This document shows, piece after piece, positions 10,990-23,138 of a stretch of 64,000 nucleotides of DNA. The stretch comes from Stenocarpella maydis. Its lineage: Eukaryota; Ascomycota; Sordariomycetes; Diaporthales; Diaporthaceae. The first letter of the stretch is position 1. Every line of letters starts with the position of its first letter. The notes beneath the pieces are model-generated. The model did not search any database, was not told the origin of the DNA, and was given only the letters and a program-made list of their open reading frames with translations. The stretch lies in contig NQMI01000016.1 of NCBI GenBank assembly GCA_002270565.1, forward strand, positions 186,001 to 250,000, written 5' to 3'. The position numbers and the translations under genes were made by a program.

Positions 10990-12165
10990 AAAAAAAAAAC
11001 CAACAGAGACAAAGCGTGTCATGAACCGTGGCTGGGAGAGCCCCAGGGAATATTGGCGATAAAGCGTTTCAAGATTGTCCCAAGATAACCCTGGTGTACT
11101 CTGCTAATATAACTCGCACCTGCGCTTTCACAAGCATGCTGGCAGGGTGTCTGTCTACCGCCCAAATCACATGCCAGATCAAATGCCAGTGAGTGTGTGT
11201 ACATCAAATGCAGCCCACGCATCAGACCAGCCCATCAGCGTGGAAGCAGCAGCTTCCGATGCAGGCTCGAACTCAATCTGCCGTTCCACCGCCATCCACA
11301 GGCCCGCAGCCTGCCTGGGTACATGACGAGCGTATTATTCCAACCGCGCAATCCAACGCTATTCGTGCTGACCGCCTCCGCTGCGGCGAATGACCTGCAG
11401 ATGGCAAGGCACGCCGCTAAGTCAGACCTGCACGTCTGTGTGGCTGTGGGGACGGGCCAAGGGGGGTGGCCCCTCTCACGTCTCACACTACTTGTGGGTT
11501 CCGGGTCAACACGCCCTGGGATTTGGTGCAGAGCCCGGCCCCAAACACTGCCGAGACGTCGGTCGGGTCAGTCCAGCGCCTGACCCTGCCGATCTTGTTC
11601 CGGCTTTTTGAATTCGACAGTCGACGGTCCACGGGAATCACCCCCCGGCCACAACGCCGTGCTGCACGTGTGTAGCCGCAGGCACATACACAGTCAGGCC
11701 GCAAGCCATCCGGGACCCGGGGCCCGGCATCATCGTGAGCACATGAAGATCTCAGGGGGCTGGTCCGTTTCTCCCTGCCCACAAAAGACGGGCAGAGAGG
11801 CCGCCGAGTGAGAAGGGAAAATGGCGCTATCAGATGCAATACCGGTACTGTGTAATCAGTCAGTCATGAGCCGCGGATGCACGAGTCAACTAGGCGCATA
11901 TAAGCTTGCGCCATTTAAGTTTCTGCTAGTTTTTGAATTGCGGAATGAGACCCGTTTTCCAGCGCCTCGCCTCGGCACCCCGAGTCCCTTGTCACGTCGT
12001 CCCTCTATCGAAGCCTTTCGTGGGATATGACACGGTCTAACCAGGGCCCAGCATCAACACGAGCTTGACTCTAGTGCATATGGCCCGCCTGGACGGCGCT
12101 CACGCAGCGCTTCGAGGATCCATGGGCTCACGGCTCGGCGCCCACTTCTCTCAGGGACATTCACG
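10760..12165. other. Intergenic with poly(A) tract
   Basis: Promoter side of the Kes1-like gene, then spacer to the 3' end of the acetyltransferase gene. It contains a 32-nt uninterrupted A run at 10956-10987, followed by a second A9 run. Open frames at 11197-11583 and 11483-11839 show no family resemblance. Confidence 0.5.
10956..10987 (+). repeat. Poly(A) homopolymer tract (A32)
   Basis: Thirty-two consecutive A bases, followed by cc and nine more A. Poly(dA:dT) tracts exclude nucleosomes in fungal promoters, and this one lies about 200 bp upstream of the Kes1-like start codon. A retroposed tail is the other possibility, but no retroelement sequence is recognised beside it. Confidence 0.8.
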
Positions 12166-13011
12166 TCACGCCGTTCTGGGCAACCTCTTCATCAGCACGG
12201 ATCTGAAGATACCCTCGGGCGCCTTGCCAGCGAGTTCCACCGCCGTCTCCTGGCCCCAGTCCTCCCCCTCGGACCTCACTATGCCGGACAGCTCCGTCAG
12301 CTTGAGGTCCTGCACGTCAACGTCTATAAACCCCCTCTTTCGGTACAGAGGGTACCCGGCTGGTGATGACTCCAGCCACGCCGTCTTGTTCTCCCTGTCG
12401 GCGAGCTCGAGGCCCCATCTGAGCAGGGCTGATCCCGCCCCGAGCCGTTGGCGGGTAGGCGAGGCCACCAGGAGGCTGAGATCTGTGAGGGCCTGTCAGG
12501 TAAACGCCCCCATGCCTGCTGCTGTGTGTGGGACAAGGGCAGGCGACTCACGCAGGTGCGCATCTCCCTTTACCCAGCGTATCCTCATCTCGTGCAGGCC
12601 GCCGATGAACTTGTTGAACACGGCGGCATCTGCACCCTCTCCCAGGTCCTCCTCCGTCATCTCCTCCGCCGCCTCCCACTTTTCCCTCGGCTGCTCCTCC
12701 CTGACCAGCTTCCATTGCGCAAAGGCCACGACCTCGGGCTTCTGAGCCCCGTCGGCCTCGCTTGCCCCCTCCAGCAGCTCAGCCACCATGATGATGGCCT
12801 CGACCGACGGGTCCGCCGCCTCCCCAGGCGAGGGGAACAGAGACTTGGCGAACTTTTCCTGCGAGTCGTCGCTCGGGCCCTCCGGCCACAGCACCCTGCT
12901 CATCACCTCCTCGCCGAAGGCGTCGAAGTTGATCTTGGCGATGGCGCCTGCGTCATCGGGCGTGGCGCGGCGGACGCGAATCCGCGGGGCGGGGGTTGCG
13001 GTCGACGACAT
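12166..13011 (-). CDS. GNAT-family N-acetyltransferase
   Basis: Two exons, 12552-13011 and 12166-12482, joined in phase 1 (donor gtgagt, acceptor cacag, 69-nt intron) give 258 residues. The start is the first ATG in frame (13011), MSSTATPAPRIRVRRATPDD; nothing in frame upstream begins with ATG. The protein is a single GNAT domain: beta-1/alpha-1 IRVRRATPDDAGAIAKIN, a variable middle, FIGGLHEMRIRW, then after the intron the strand LSLLVASPTRQ and the acetyl-CoA pyrophosphate loop QRLGAG (165-170). The C-terminal half has the family's WLESSPAGYPLYRKRGFIDV motif. Cytosolic; the substrate cannot be inferred. The 5' flank (13068-13100) carries about five GGGGCT repeats. Confidence 0.88.
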
Positions 13012-14518
13012 GCTGTGATGCACGGTCTAGATGTCCAGGCAGGCGTACGATCTGCAAGACTCGATGGGGCTAGGGCTGGGGCTGGGGCTGGGGCTGGGGC
13101 TCTTTCGCCCATCAAGCGAGACTCCTCTGCAGCTCGGTGGCCCACCGGTTGACTTATTATATTGAGCTCGTCCGGCCGTGAGGCATCCTCGGACGGCCCA
13201 AGGCCAGCCCGGCTCTGGGCTGTGCCTGCTGCCGAGGCTCACCAGCTCCGGGCTGACCCCGGTCGCGGGGCCGAACCTCCAGAGCTGATAGGATGCAGCG
13301 TACATAAAATTAGCAGCAGGGCCGGGGCGATGTCTTCCGTTGCCCAGCTGTCTCCACTTCATGCACAGGTCGACACCTTACACAAGAGACTGCCCGCACG
13401 CCCAGAGACTCACAAGGTCTATTCGTTGTCCGTAACTCCAACATTGTCTCACTGTTGTCTAATGCTGGCCCTGCGCGTCTCACATGCGCCTGGAGCTGTT
13501 TATGCTGAATAGAATAATAGTGCGTACCATCCGCATTGCCCATGTAATTAGCTCAACCGGGCAGGCACTCATGAGCCGGCAGGAGAAATATCAAGTGACT
13601 CTTTTTGGAAAGCTTCCTTGAATTCTCTAACTAATCCACGCGCTTAGCACTCAATTGTGCATTGTCACTTGGGTCAAAGGCGGACTGTACTGCATGAGTA
13701 TATGCCTGAACATTGACCCTGACAAAAATATTCAGCTAATTTTGTCCGTAACAAATGGTCTAAACTACCTACTAGTTTGAACCATTTGCTTGCGAACCCC
13801 ACAAAGAGTGTTGTCGAGCAAGACTTGGTATTTTTTCTAAATTATATGCACACAATGATGTTTCTTGATGACGTTGACCAGTGGGAAAGTGTCGCTTGTC
13901 AGTCTTCTTCATTACCACCTCGAGGCCTTTTGCTGAATGCAAGACCTGGCTAGGTGGAGTGCAATTTCAAATGGATTGTCTATCGAATTAATAGTCTGTA
14001 ATTATTACTAACATAATCCGATTGGAACTTCTGTATTCTCCCTGCACCTCTGTAATTGATACTTACGCGATGCAGCGCGATGGAGTGCCGCGCTCGTTCC
14101 ATCTTGTTACTCCGGCAACTTATAACTACCGTGGGCTGATGTAACAAGAAATTAACTACTGGTTTATGGATTATAATTACACCTTTGCAAATCACACATA
14201 AATTAGTTCTATCTTCTTATTAAAGCAACCCGTGGTTTCTGACCAGCAAAGTTGCCGCTTCTTTGCTGACAAGTCATACACCAACGACCTGTACTAGCCC
14301 AGAGTGGACAGAAAATTGGTCGAGCTCAGGTGCATGGTTAACAAGTGGCGCAAAAGCAAAAGCTCCACTCTTACGCTTTGGCTAGTCCCCAACATCGTAC
14401 GACTTTCAAAAAGAGAGGAAAAAAGTCCGTGTCCTAGATGCGCTTTTCTTGATAACAACAGCGCAACCTGATCTCAATACTGCCGACGGACGATCAAGAT
14501 CTGCCGGAAAACCCAGCC
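13012..14518. other. Intergenic, divergent promoter region
   Basis: Lies between the divergently transcribed acetyltransferase and OLA1 genes. A GGGGCT-type hexamer array is at about 13068-13100. The stretch 13560-14240 is clearly AT-rich and has no coding signal. Confidence 0.5.
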
Positions 14519-15994
14519 ATGCCTCCCAAGAAGGCAACCGAGGAGGTGAAGGACAATGTTGTCGCCTTTGGCCGGGTTCGAAAGAACCTGAAGATGGGTT
14601 GTGTCGGCCTGCCAAATGTCGGCAAGTCAAGCCTCTTCAACCTCCTGACGAAACAGAGTGCTGCCGCGGAGAACTATCCCTTCTGCACAATTGAGCCCAA
14701 CGAGGCCAGGTGTCCTGTTCCCGATGCGCGATATGTAAGTCTATTGCGACGGTAATGAGAATGGGCTGAGGATCGAGTTTGGAGCGATCTGGAACACAAA
14801 CATGCTGAAACTTGAATATAGGACTTCCTCTGCGACGTCTGGAAGCCGCCTTCCCAGTACCCAGCCTACCTGCAGGTCACGGACATCGCAGGCCTGATCA
14901 GGGGCGCCTCGCAGGGGGAGGGCCTTGGCAATGCATTCCTGTCGCACATCCAGGCAGTGGACGGCATGTTCCACGTCGTGAGGGCATTCGACAATGACGA
15001 GGTGCTCCACGTCGACGACTCGATCGACCCGGTCCGGGACCTAAACACGATCCAGAGCGAGCTGTGCAAGAAGGACCTCGACATCCTCCAGCGGACCATT
15101 GTCGCCGAGGAGCAGATCGTGCGCAAGGCCGGCGGCAAGTACAAGATGCTGCCCCTGTTTACCGAGACGACCACCAAGATCAGAGAGATGCTCGAGAAGG
15201 ACCAGCCCGTCCGGGACGGGAGCTGGACGCCGGCGGAGATCTCCCTCATCAATGAGAAGATCCAGCTCATCACCACGAAGCCGGTGATATACCTTGTCAA
15301 CTTGACGATGAAGGATTACCTCCGGCAGAAGAGCAAGTACCTCCCGCAGATCGCCAAGTGGGTGACAGAGCATGGAGGTACCCCACGCGATATAATCCCG
15401 TTCTCGGTCGAGTTTGAGGAGAAGCTGGACAAGCTCAGCGACGACCCCGCCAAGAAGGCAGAGTTTCTCGAGGAGTGCAAGGTCAAGAGCAAGCTGGGCA
15501 AGATCGTCACAGAAGGTTTTGACAAGCTCGGGCTGCAGTACTACTTCACGGGTATGTCGGCCCCTCCGGCTGGCCGGATGGGAATCCTGCTAATGGTTCT
15601 TGCAGCTGGCGAGAAGGAGATTAGGTGCTGGACCATCCCGCGTGGCTGCCTGGCCCCTCAAGCTGCGGGTGCCATCCACGGCGATTTCGAGAGGGGGTTC
15701 ATCAAGGCCGAGGTGGTCTCGTACCAGGACTTTCACGACCTGTGCGGAGGCGCCAAGTCAATGGCGCCGATCAAGGCCGCTGGAAAGTACCGGCAGGAGG
15801 GAAAGACATATGTAGGCCTCCTCGTCTGTAGTTGCGCGTGGAAATGGGATGCTGACATCACATTGCAGGTGGTTCAAGATGGCGACATTATACATTTTCA
15901 GTTTAGTAAGTCACGTTTAGACCGCCCGGCCAAGTCAACTGTGTCAAGGTCGCAAACTAACCGTATAACTTCAGATGTCGGAAACAAGAAATAG
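14519..15994 (+). CDS. OLA1: Obg-like ATPase 1 (OLA1/YchF)
   Basis: Five exons (14519-14734, 14822-15551, 15606-15811, 15869-15905, 15975-15994) give 402 residues, close to yeast and human OLA1. All junctions are GT-AG and keep frame; the last two exons are only 37 and 20 nt. OLA1 is a cytosolic P-loop protein that hydrolyses ATP, binds ribosomes and affects translation and stress responses. Seen in order: Walker [15 protein letters not shown] (about 28-41), switch [19 protein letters not shown]3 [11 protein letters not shown], then the long coiled-coil helices, and the TGS domain starting [15 protein letters not shown] and ending in the conserved [14 protein letters not shown]. The nucleotide-specificity motif, normally NLSE or NMSE, reads NLTM (232-235) here. 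The start fits the usual MPPKK N-terminus. Confidence 0.96.
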
Positions 15995-17790
15995 TTACTG
16001 GCTTATCCACCCGCACAGGCTCCTGCTGTTGAGAGGATCTGCTTAGGCATGCCGGACCACGCTGTATGCTGTGCAAGCCGGACAAATGGTATCGGTCTAC
16101 CGATTTACATGCCATATCAGCAAGCCGCTCTTCTAAAGGTCTTTGAAAATAGCACATACCTCGCAATCAGGTGAAACGAGACCATATGCGATTAGATAAA
16201 ACGAGATAAAAACGAGATATCCCTATTATCCACATCAACCCCTGGAGACCGGAGAGTGATATGATCCGGCAATACTGAGCACTCTATTTCCCACCTTGTA
16301 TTATCCGATACTGCTGTGGCCCCATTGTCAAGAGGCACCTCCAGCCCTTGAGTTGATAAGTCCCCGCCAGCGTGGTAGAAGACTTCGTGGTTGAACCCCT
16401 GGAATATGACAAATTGTATCCTATTGCAACCTCCACCGCCTCCTGTGGGAGGCACCCGTGATTGTCTATGATCGCCCCCTTCATCCCCCAGCAAGCAGCG
16501 CGACCTCCTCCTCGCCGCCGGGGTGGGGCCAAGGGCTAGGAGACCAGAAGATGATTCCCGAAGTCCCATCCGCACAGCAGCGCGACCTACCTCTCCCCCA
16601 GGCTCAACATCCAGGCGCGGACGGGCCACCCTCCCGTGCATCCTGCTCCCGGGCCTGGGGCCTGGGCGCTCTGTGCTCTTGGTAGGCCGGCCGGACGGGC
16701 ACCCCTGACGGACTCTCTCCTCGCCGCCTGAGGACAGACCGGGCCCCCCGCGGGGTGGAGGGCCAAGGCCAGGCGTGACTGTGTACGCCCTCGAGGTCAG
16801 CCTGCTCGAGGGGGCGGGTGTCAGCGCTGGGCAGGGGGGGGGCCCAGTGCCCGCGGCCCCTGCGCGAGAGCAGCAGCGCCGGCACGGGGCAGAGCAGGTC
16901 CGACGGCCCGCGGCACCAGGGGAGGGGGCAAGGCGTCCCTCCCCTATGCGCTGCGGCGCGGCGGGGCCTTTCGTTTTCTCCGGACAAGATCGGAAGGGAG
17001 TGCGGGACGGCTTCTTCCCCGGGGAGGACGCGGGGGGGTACCATTAGCAACGCGCGGTTTGAGCTGTTGACGCCCTACTAGAGCCTCCGATTTTGGGACA
17101 GTGCGGGCGCTGGACGTACCTCTGGGCAATTATCCATCTTTGGTTTCGTGATGCGGACATCAGCAATGGAGAACAGAGATACCCAGTCAGCACGATGGAG
17201 TGCTTGGTGGCATACAGTGCATATCACGGCGTTCGACTGCGTTTATTTCAGTTCTTATTGGTGGTGGCTTCAGGGAATGCATTTACTTGCACATACGAGA
17301 CTCCAGCAGTACATATTGCACGCAAGATCACCCGAGTTCTCATTTGAATGGAGCCAGGCTTCAGAATCAGTGGATGTCTAAGAGACTCTGGTGAGTCGCA
17401 CGACTGTGTCCGTAGAGACGAATAGACTCCCCTATGATCCGAATATATTCATCAAACGAGACCAGAGACGAAATCTCATAAGCTCATGACTACTATTAAG
17501 ATATAAAATTCGCCGCCATCGTTTGGCAGTGTGTGTCCGCTCCTGGCCACCACCGCAGGTATATCATATCCTCATCCGCCAGTGGGAGAAGAGAGCCTGA
17601 TCGGGTCTGTCTCATAAAATAAAATGCCAAAATATCGAAGCGAGCCCATGAGCCCAGATAGGTGTCCAGTAGTTTGCGTTGAAGGCCCCCCATGAGGAAA
17701 CTGATAAGAAAAAAAGAAATGGAAAAGAACCTCATGAACCACTGATGGCTATTACCTGATAAGAACGGCAAGGCACCTCCCATCGCCGTC
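15995..17790. other. Intergenic, nothing firmly supported
   Basis: Convergent 3' flanks of OLA1 and the S/R-rich gene. A GC-rich island (about 16460-17050) holds overlapping open frames on both strands with Pro/Arg/Gly-rich, shadow-like translations. A minus-strand stretch at 16192-16430 translates to a more ordered-looking sequence (QFVIFQGFNHEVFYHAGG), but has no start or splice support. Confidence 0.4.
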
Positions 17791-18820
17791 CTAGCGATGC
17801 CTCCCCCGCGTGCTGCTCTTCCTCCCAACCAGATGGTCAGCCACAAACCTCGCAGCGGCATCAGCAGCCGACGGCTTGGGCTCGGGCGGGGCCGCCGGCG
17901 CGGGCGCGGGCGCAGGCTCGGGCGCAGCTGCCGGTGCCGGGCCCTTGAGGGCACTGAGGGCCGCAGCCCCCACGCCCGGCCCGGAGCACCTTCCCGCCCT
18001 TGTCGCCGCCCCAGCCCCCCTTCTCGCCGGCCAGGCCGACAGCCGCCGTCGCGCCGGCCGTCAGGGCTGCCTCCGCGGCCGTCATGAAGCGGGGGTCGTT
18101 CCAGAAGCTGAATGACCGGCCGCTGGTGGAGGGTCTCTTCGGTTCCTTTGAGGTTTGGCTCTGAGATACTGATGACCGGCGAGACTTGGTGCCCTTGGTC
18201 GACCCGCTGGTGCTGTGGTGGTGTCCCCGGCCATCTCTCTCTCGGCCGTCCTTCTTTCGTGAAGACCGTGGTGGAGGTGATGGTGAGCGGTCCTCGTGAC
18301 GGCGGCTGCTGTAGTGCCGCGAAGACTTATCACCCCGATGTCTTGGTGGTGACGATGAAAGTGAGTATCGTCTATGGCGGCGCTCGGGACTTTCTTCTTT
18401 GCGCGGAACATAGTGTGATGTGGCTCGGTTGCTCATGGCTGGGCGACGGGGTCGACCGCGGTCCGCCTTTGGTGGGTATTTCGATTCCCTGTCCTGATGC
18501 GAGCGCCGGGTCTCTCGGTCACCGTCGTGAGAGCGGCTCGATTTACCGTTGTGGTGGTGTCGGTCACGTTCACCAACAAGGTCATCCTCTTCTGGTGGCG
18601 TTACTGGCCGGTAACGATCCTTGGAGCTTCTGTGATGCTTGGACCGAGAGCCCTTGGACCCAGTCGGACTCGAATCCGAGTGCTCAGGGGTCATGTCTCG
18701 CGCATCGTCCCGCGGTACGTAGGGGTTGTTCAAGTCCTTATCGGGTACCATGTATTCGTATTGGCTCTCCAGCCAGTCATCCACACTGGATGATCCTCGT
18801 GAGTGGTTTGATTTTGACAT
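17791..18820 (-). CDS. Serine/arginine-rich protein with C-terminal Ala/Gly helix region; apparent frameshift
   Basis: Starts at ATG 18820 (MSKSNHSRGSSSVDDWLESQ). Residues 30-230 are a low-complexity S/R/H/D-rich region with RS and SP pairs, typical of nuclear or RNA-associated fungal proteins. Then comes SFWNDPRFMTAAEAALTAGA and TAAVGLAGEKGGW. This matches the pattern of fungal DUF3824-like proteins, in which a helical AAEAAL segment is followed by a KG..V.RAG.GAAAL segment. The first frame changes character near 17,990. The expected continuation VGAAALSALKGPAPAAAPEP, ending FVADHLVGRKSSTRGRHR at a stop at 17791, is in the frame displaced by one base. No intron of sensible size connects them. 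Either the genome or assembly carries one extra base at about 17972-17995, or the gene is mutated. The joined length would be about 342 residues; unjoined, a 319-residue product with a garbled tail. Confidence 0.65.
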
Positions 18821-21800
18821 GCTGGGATGTACGTGTGCTGAATATTCGGGATATTGCAGAGAGGCTTTTGAAGAGGACAGGGAAACGATATAAACAAAGA
18901 CAGGAGGATCACTTGATATGATATGCCTCGAGCGACTGACTCCTCATGCAGGCATCAGCAGGCATCAAGCTCAAGGTTGCCGAGTGCCAAGCAGGAGGGG
19001 CCAGGATGGGGGTAGGCGCAGCAGCTCACTGCCCGAGAGCCTTGACTCAACGGTCCAGGCAAAACAACACGCGTGACGGTGCCTCGATGACTTCTCTCAG
19101 ACCCCACGATGCCTGGGGCGGGGACCAGAAGTGAGAGACAAGATGAACTGAGCGAGTAGGAAGCCAGCGCTTGCGTGACTGGCATGCGCATCTGCTTTAT
19201 TACGACCTTCAACCCGCTTCAACCCGCTTTTTAGGCCGCCGAGGCTGTCCACATTGGCCACCCGGCGCCGGATACCGGGATCCACTCACGCCACACTACG
19301 ACTAGTGTATTAGCAATACCGACGAGGTGAAGGTGGTAGACAACTGTCTCTGATTTGAGCGGAGCCTCGCGGCGATATTGGTCTTGGTTGGTCGCAGTAC
19401 TGTCTTGTTGGGGAAAATTTCAAAACTTTGCGAAACAGCATGGCCATGACGGCGCAAGGAATGGCCGCCTGGAGCTCCAATCAGGAGATCGGCAGTCCCG
19501 ATATGGTGGGTGGATGGCACAAGACCCTTGTAGCTGATGTGTGGAAGGTGTTTCTGCGGCGTTGGGCAGCGTGGCATCCGGTTGCCACCCGGAAGAAAAA
19601 AAAAAAGGGGGACGCCGCAATGCGACATGATCTCATATCGGTGGACCAGCGCCGAGAACTGTTCATGCAGTTTGGCATTCTGCCATCAGATCCCTAGGCG
19701 CAAAGGCGACTGTCGCGGACGGTGCCACGTTGGCTGTCCGTCGTCATCGGCCACTATCGCAGGTACGCGCGATCCTAGTGTAAATATGCGACCAGGGCTG
19801 GCCTGCCTGCGAGTTGCCCGCGGTGCAGTAGCTTGGTGATCATGTCGCCCGCCCTGCCGGCCCGCCCACTGTTTTTGCACGTCTTGCGTTGCTGCGTCAG
19901 GCATAATGCCGGAAGTGCTCTCCAACGGTCCTACCGTCTGCCCGGATTCTCGAGTCGCGCAGGGTTCAACGCTGTCGCCGGCTTCCCCAGACTTTGGTCT
20001 AGATCACGTCTGCCACAGACTCCTCACTCCCATCAAACCTAAGTTCCCCGCGCTTGCATCGGATGGGAAAATACTTGGGAAGAATACTCGGCATATGCCT
20101 TTCCCAGGCCTCCCGGGATCTCGAGCCTGTGGCCGCAGAGTCTCGGCCCGCTCCTGGGCGATCTGATGTACACTATTGTCCTGGTGCCTGGACCCTGCTG
20201 GCGGCCGGGTGGGGTGATCAACAGCAGCCCCTCCCCGTCTTTGCCCCTCCGGGCAGACCACACAAGGTTTTGTTTGACGGGTGATTTATCAGCGTGGCGT
20301 GCTGTTGCCGGTTACTGCATGTGTGGTTGTGGTACAATTGCCAAGCTCTTCGGGTGATGGTCCAAGGGCCGCAATGGCGCTCTCCTGGCAAATAGAAGCT
20401 GTCGTCATCTGGTGGGCATCCGACTGATGTTGCGCCGAGACATGGCACCAATCCGTCTCCCGGGCATGCCAGCAGAGACTAGTGGTTTGCCGATGATGGC
20501 CGCGCTCTACCTCGCAGGTAGTATCGGCACGGTTCGGGGGGGTGGGTCGCAGGGTGGGTACGCAGATGGCTGTGGTCCGCTGGTGGTCGCACAGTTGGGC
20601 CGATTACTGGAGCTGGAGGGGTGGGTGGAAGGACAAGGTCTGGCTGGCCCCGAGCAAGAGTCAGCCTATGGGTGGGGTGAGGGCAATGACACGGCATATG
20701 GGGCTGAGCGACTTACGCACCCATACACATACATCAATCAGTCTGGCTGTCTGGTCGGTTTGTGGACACTCGAGCGAGTGCTGCAGGTCGTGGGGGTGGT
20801 CATGGACTGCGAGTGGCAGATGCCATTGGTGCCTGGAAGTAGCACAATGATGATTGACGTGCATTGTGGGGGAAAAACACCGAGAAATCCCACCCTTTGC
20901 GGGGCAGAGCCAGAGGAGACGAGGTGTGTCGAAATTCTCAGAATCAAAACAAGGCGAGACGAAAATACCGCGGTGCTGATTGAGGCACGAGGCATGCACG
21001 TTCCTGCCAACCGGATTGCCAGGCTTAAATTGCGGGCATCAAGAGTCTGGGCGAAGCTTACATTTCCAGGGACCCCAAGCGCGCTACAGCAAGCACGATG
21101 ACGGCTTACACGCAGGAGATCGTCCCCGTGCTCTCTCGTCTCGCCGTCATTGGGACTCGACTCTGTGTGTCTTGTTGTTGAGCTCGGTGCATGTCAGACG
21201 AGCATGCTGTGGAGCAGGCTATCATGGGTGCCCAATACACGGCGCAAAGACTAGACACGGACTTGGTGCCACGAGGGGGGTCTGAGAAACAGCAGCAAAG
21301 CAGGGCCTGGATCACCTAGTCTCCTCTATCCATATCGTCTTGACGGCGTCGCTATCCCCGAGCCATGAGGAGAGCAATGAGGCGACCGGCGTCCGATGCC
21401 GGAAGGCTACCCCCACGACGAGGTATATTCAGACCGAGGCATGCTGCGTCACGGTGTCCTCGATTGGAATATCCGGCCCTTGTAGACTCGATTTAGCAAT
21501 GGTACGCAATGAATAGTGGCGCGCAGGTCCGGCCAGTCCTCGGTCGTCTTGAAGTTCTGCCCTGAAGGCCGCCAAGTTGCTCCCTGCCCAGGTGAGGAAC
21601 CGAGAGCCGCGTGCTTTGTGTGAGCGACACGTCACAGAAACGCTGACCTCATGCGTGCATGTTCAAAGACATCAAAGTCAATCCCGTCAGGCTGATTACA
21701 ACATGCAGTAGCTGGAATTAATCGTACATCGGTTCCTATCCAGGTTGAATCCTTACAGTGATGGCCTCCAGCCCACTCCTTCTAAGTTCGTCGTACCATG

Positions 21801-22046
21801 CCTCTCGACAAGGCAGACACCGCTCGTTATTCGGGGTATCATAGTAGTAATCCAAAGTCCTAACCCAATATCCTTTGGTCTCCAAACAAAACTAAAATGA
21901 AGGCACATGGTGGTGCCCGAGTTCGGGACGCCAAAAGTTCCCTAACGGTGCCGCCTATCACCAGCAAACCAGTTACCAGACAGTCATCTGCGCCAAATCC
22001 ACCGCACAGCAGTGGTCCAAAGCAGACGACAATGCCAAATCGTCCC
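18821..22046. other. Long intergenic region (3.2 kb), no gene supported
   Basis: Upstream flank of the S/R-rich gene and 3' flank of the M50B gene. Contains an A-rich run (19595-19605) and several long but featureless open frames. The longest (20412-21101) begins at a non-ATG codon and shows no domain or codon-pattern support. Confidence 0.45.
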
Positions 22047-23138
22047 TCATGTCGAGATGAAGCCGTCAGAATCCTGCCTCTGCTCCGCGAGCGTCTGCGG
22101 GAAGGCGGCGATACCAGCAAGAATGCCCGCGACCATGAAGCACAGCGAAATGATGGACCAGATGACTCCCCAGCACTGGGGAGATCCGCCATATCTCTTG
22201 GCGAACTGGCTGGCGTCGGAACTGTTGACCTTGCGGAAGATCAGGTCGTCGCAGATATCCCACGCACTATACAGAGACGACATGACGCCGATGAATAGCT
22301 GCGCGGCACAAGACAGGTCAGCCAGCTGACGTCTCCGCAGGCCCCCAGTGCCACAGTCTGCACGGAAGGGGAGGCCAACTCACAATGACATATCGCAAGG
22401 CCTCGGCCTCTGCGATAAACCAGCACCCGACCAGCAGCCCGACGGCGGCCAGCACCGTGCTGATGGTCAGCCAGTCCCTGCGGCCCCACCAGATGATGAG
22501 CAGGAAGGCGGCGCCGACCACGAAGCTGGCGACCTTGGAGGCGACGATGTTGAAGCCGCAAAAGGTCAGCAGCGCCCCGATGAGCGAGCTGCCCAGGTAT
22601 CCCGCGGGCAGGGTGACGGCGCCCTTGCCGCCGCGCATGTGCGTGACGCCGCCCTCGCGCGGGTCGAGGCTGATGGACTCGACCTTGCCGCCCGTGAGCT
22701 TGCACGCGAAGGCGTGGCCGACTGTGTGTACGTGCGTCAGTACCTAGCCAGTCTGGGAGAAATGACTCTTGTCGTGCTCTGCGGGGGGGTTGGCGGTGGT
22801 GCTTCCCAAAGCCATGATATATTGCCGTACTGACATTCGTGAAATGCTATCACGAGCATCTTGAAGGGCCACAGCACATATCGCACGTAGGGGATGTTCC
22901 ACAGTATGGCGATGACGACGACGTAGGCGGCGATGACGCCGAGCGTGATCTTTTGCGCGTCGGCGGTGACGGCCAGCGAGGCGCGGCGGAGGAGGAGCCC
23001 GTTGGCTGCGGCGCGGAGGGCGTCGGGCCCGGCCTCGGACACGACTCGCTTAGCCGCCAGGAGCCCGCCGGAGTTGGGCGGGCGCGGGACGTCGAGGCCC
23101 CGCAGGGCCGCCGGGGTTATCATTACCGCCGGTGCCAT
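22047..23138 (-). CDS. Peptidase M50B-like integral membrane metalloprotease
   Basis: Three exons, 22835-23138, 22384-22721 and 22047-22298, give 297 residues; all junctions are GT-AG and in phase. The first intron falls inside the catalytic motif. Joining it yields AFHEFGHAFACKLTGG, with the zinc-binding HExxH at residues 100-104, immediately after the first transmembrane helices (VIAAYVVVIAILWNIPYVRY). Downstream are VESISLDPREGGVTHMRGG and further hydrophobic helices (GALLTFCGFNIVA, FVVGAAFLLIIWWG, VLAAVGLLVGCWFIAEA). Then comes the conserved last part VMSSLYSAWDICDDLIFRKV and WGVIWSIISLCFMVAGILAG. This is the fungal M50B-type architecture with about 6-7 membrane spans. Substrates of this branch are not established. 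The start MAPAVMITPAALRG is the first ATG with an open frame. Confidence 0.9.

Noticed and set aside
16192..17050. Several open frames on both strands of a GC-rich island
   Set aside because: Translations are Pro/Arg/Gly-rich shadows; no start, splice or family support. Kept as intergenic.
20412..21101. 229-residue plus-strand open frame
   Set aside because: Begins at a non-ATG codon, with no recognisable domain; GC-rich DNA gives such frames by chance.
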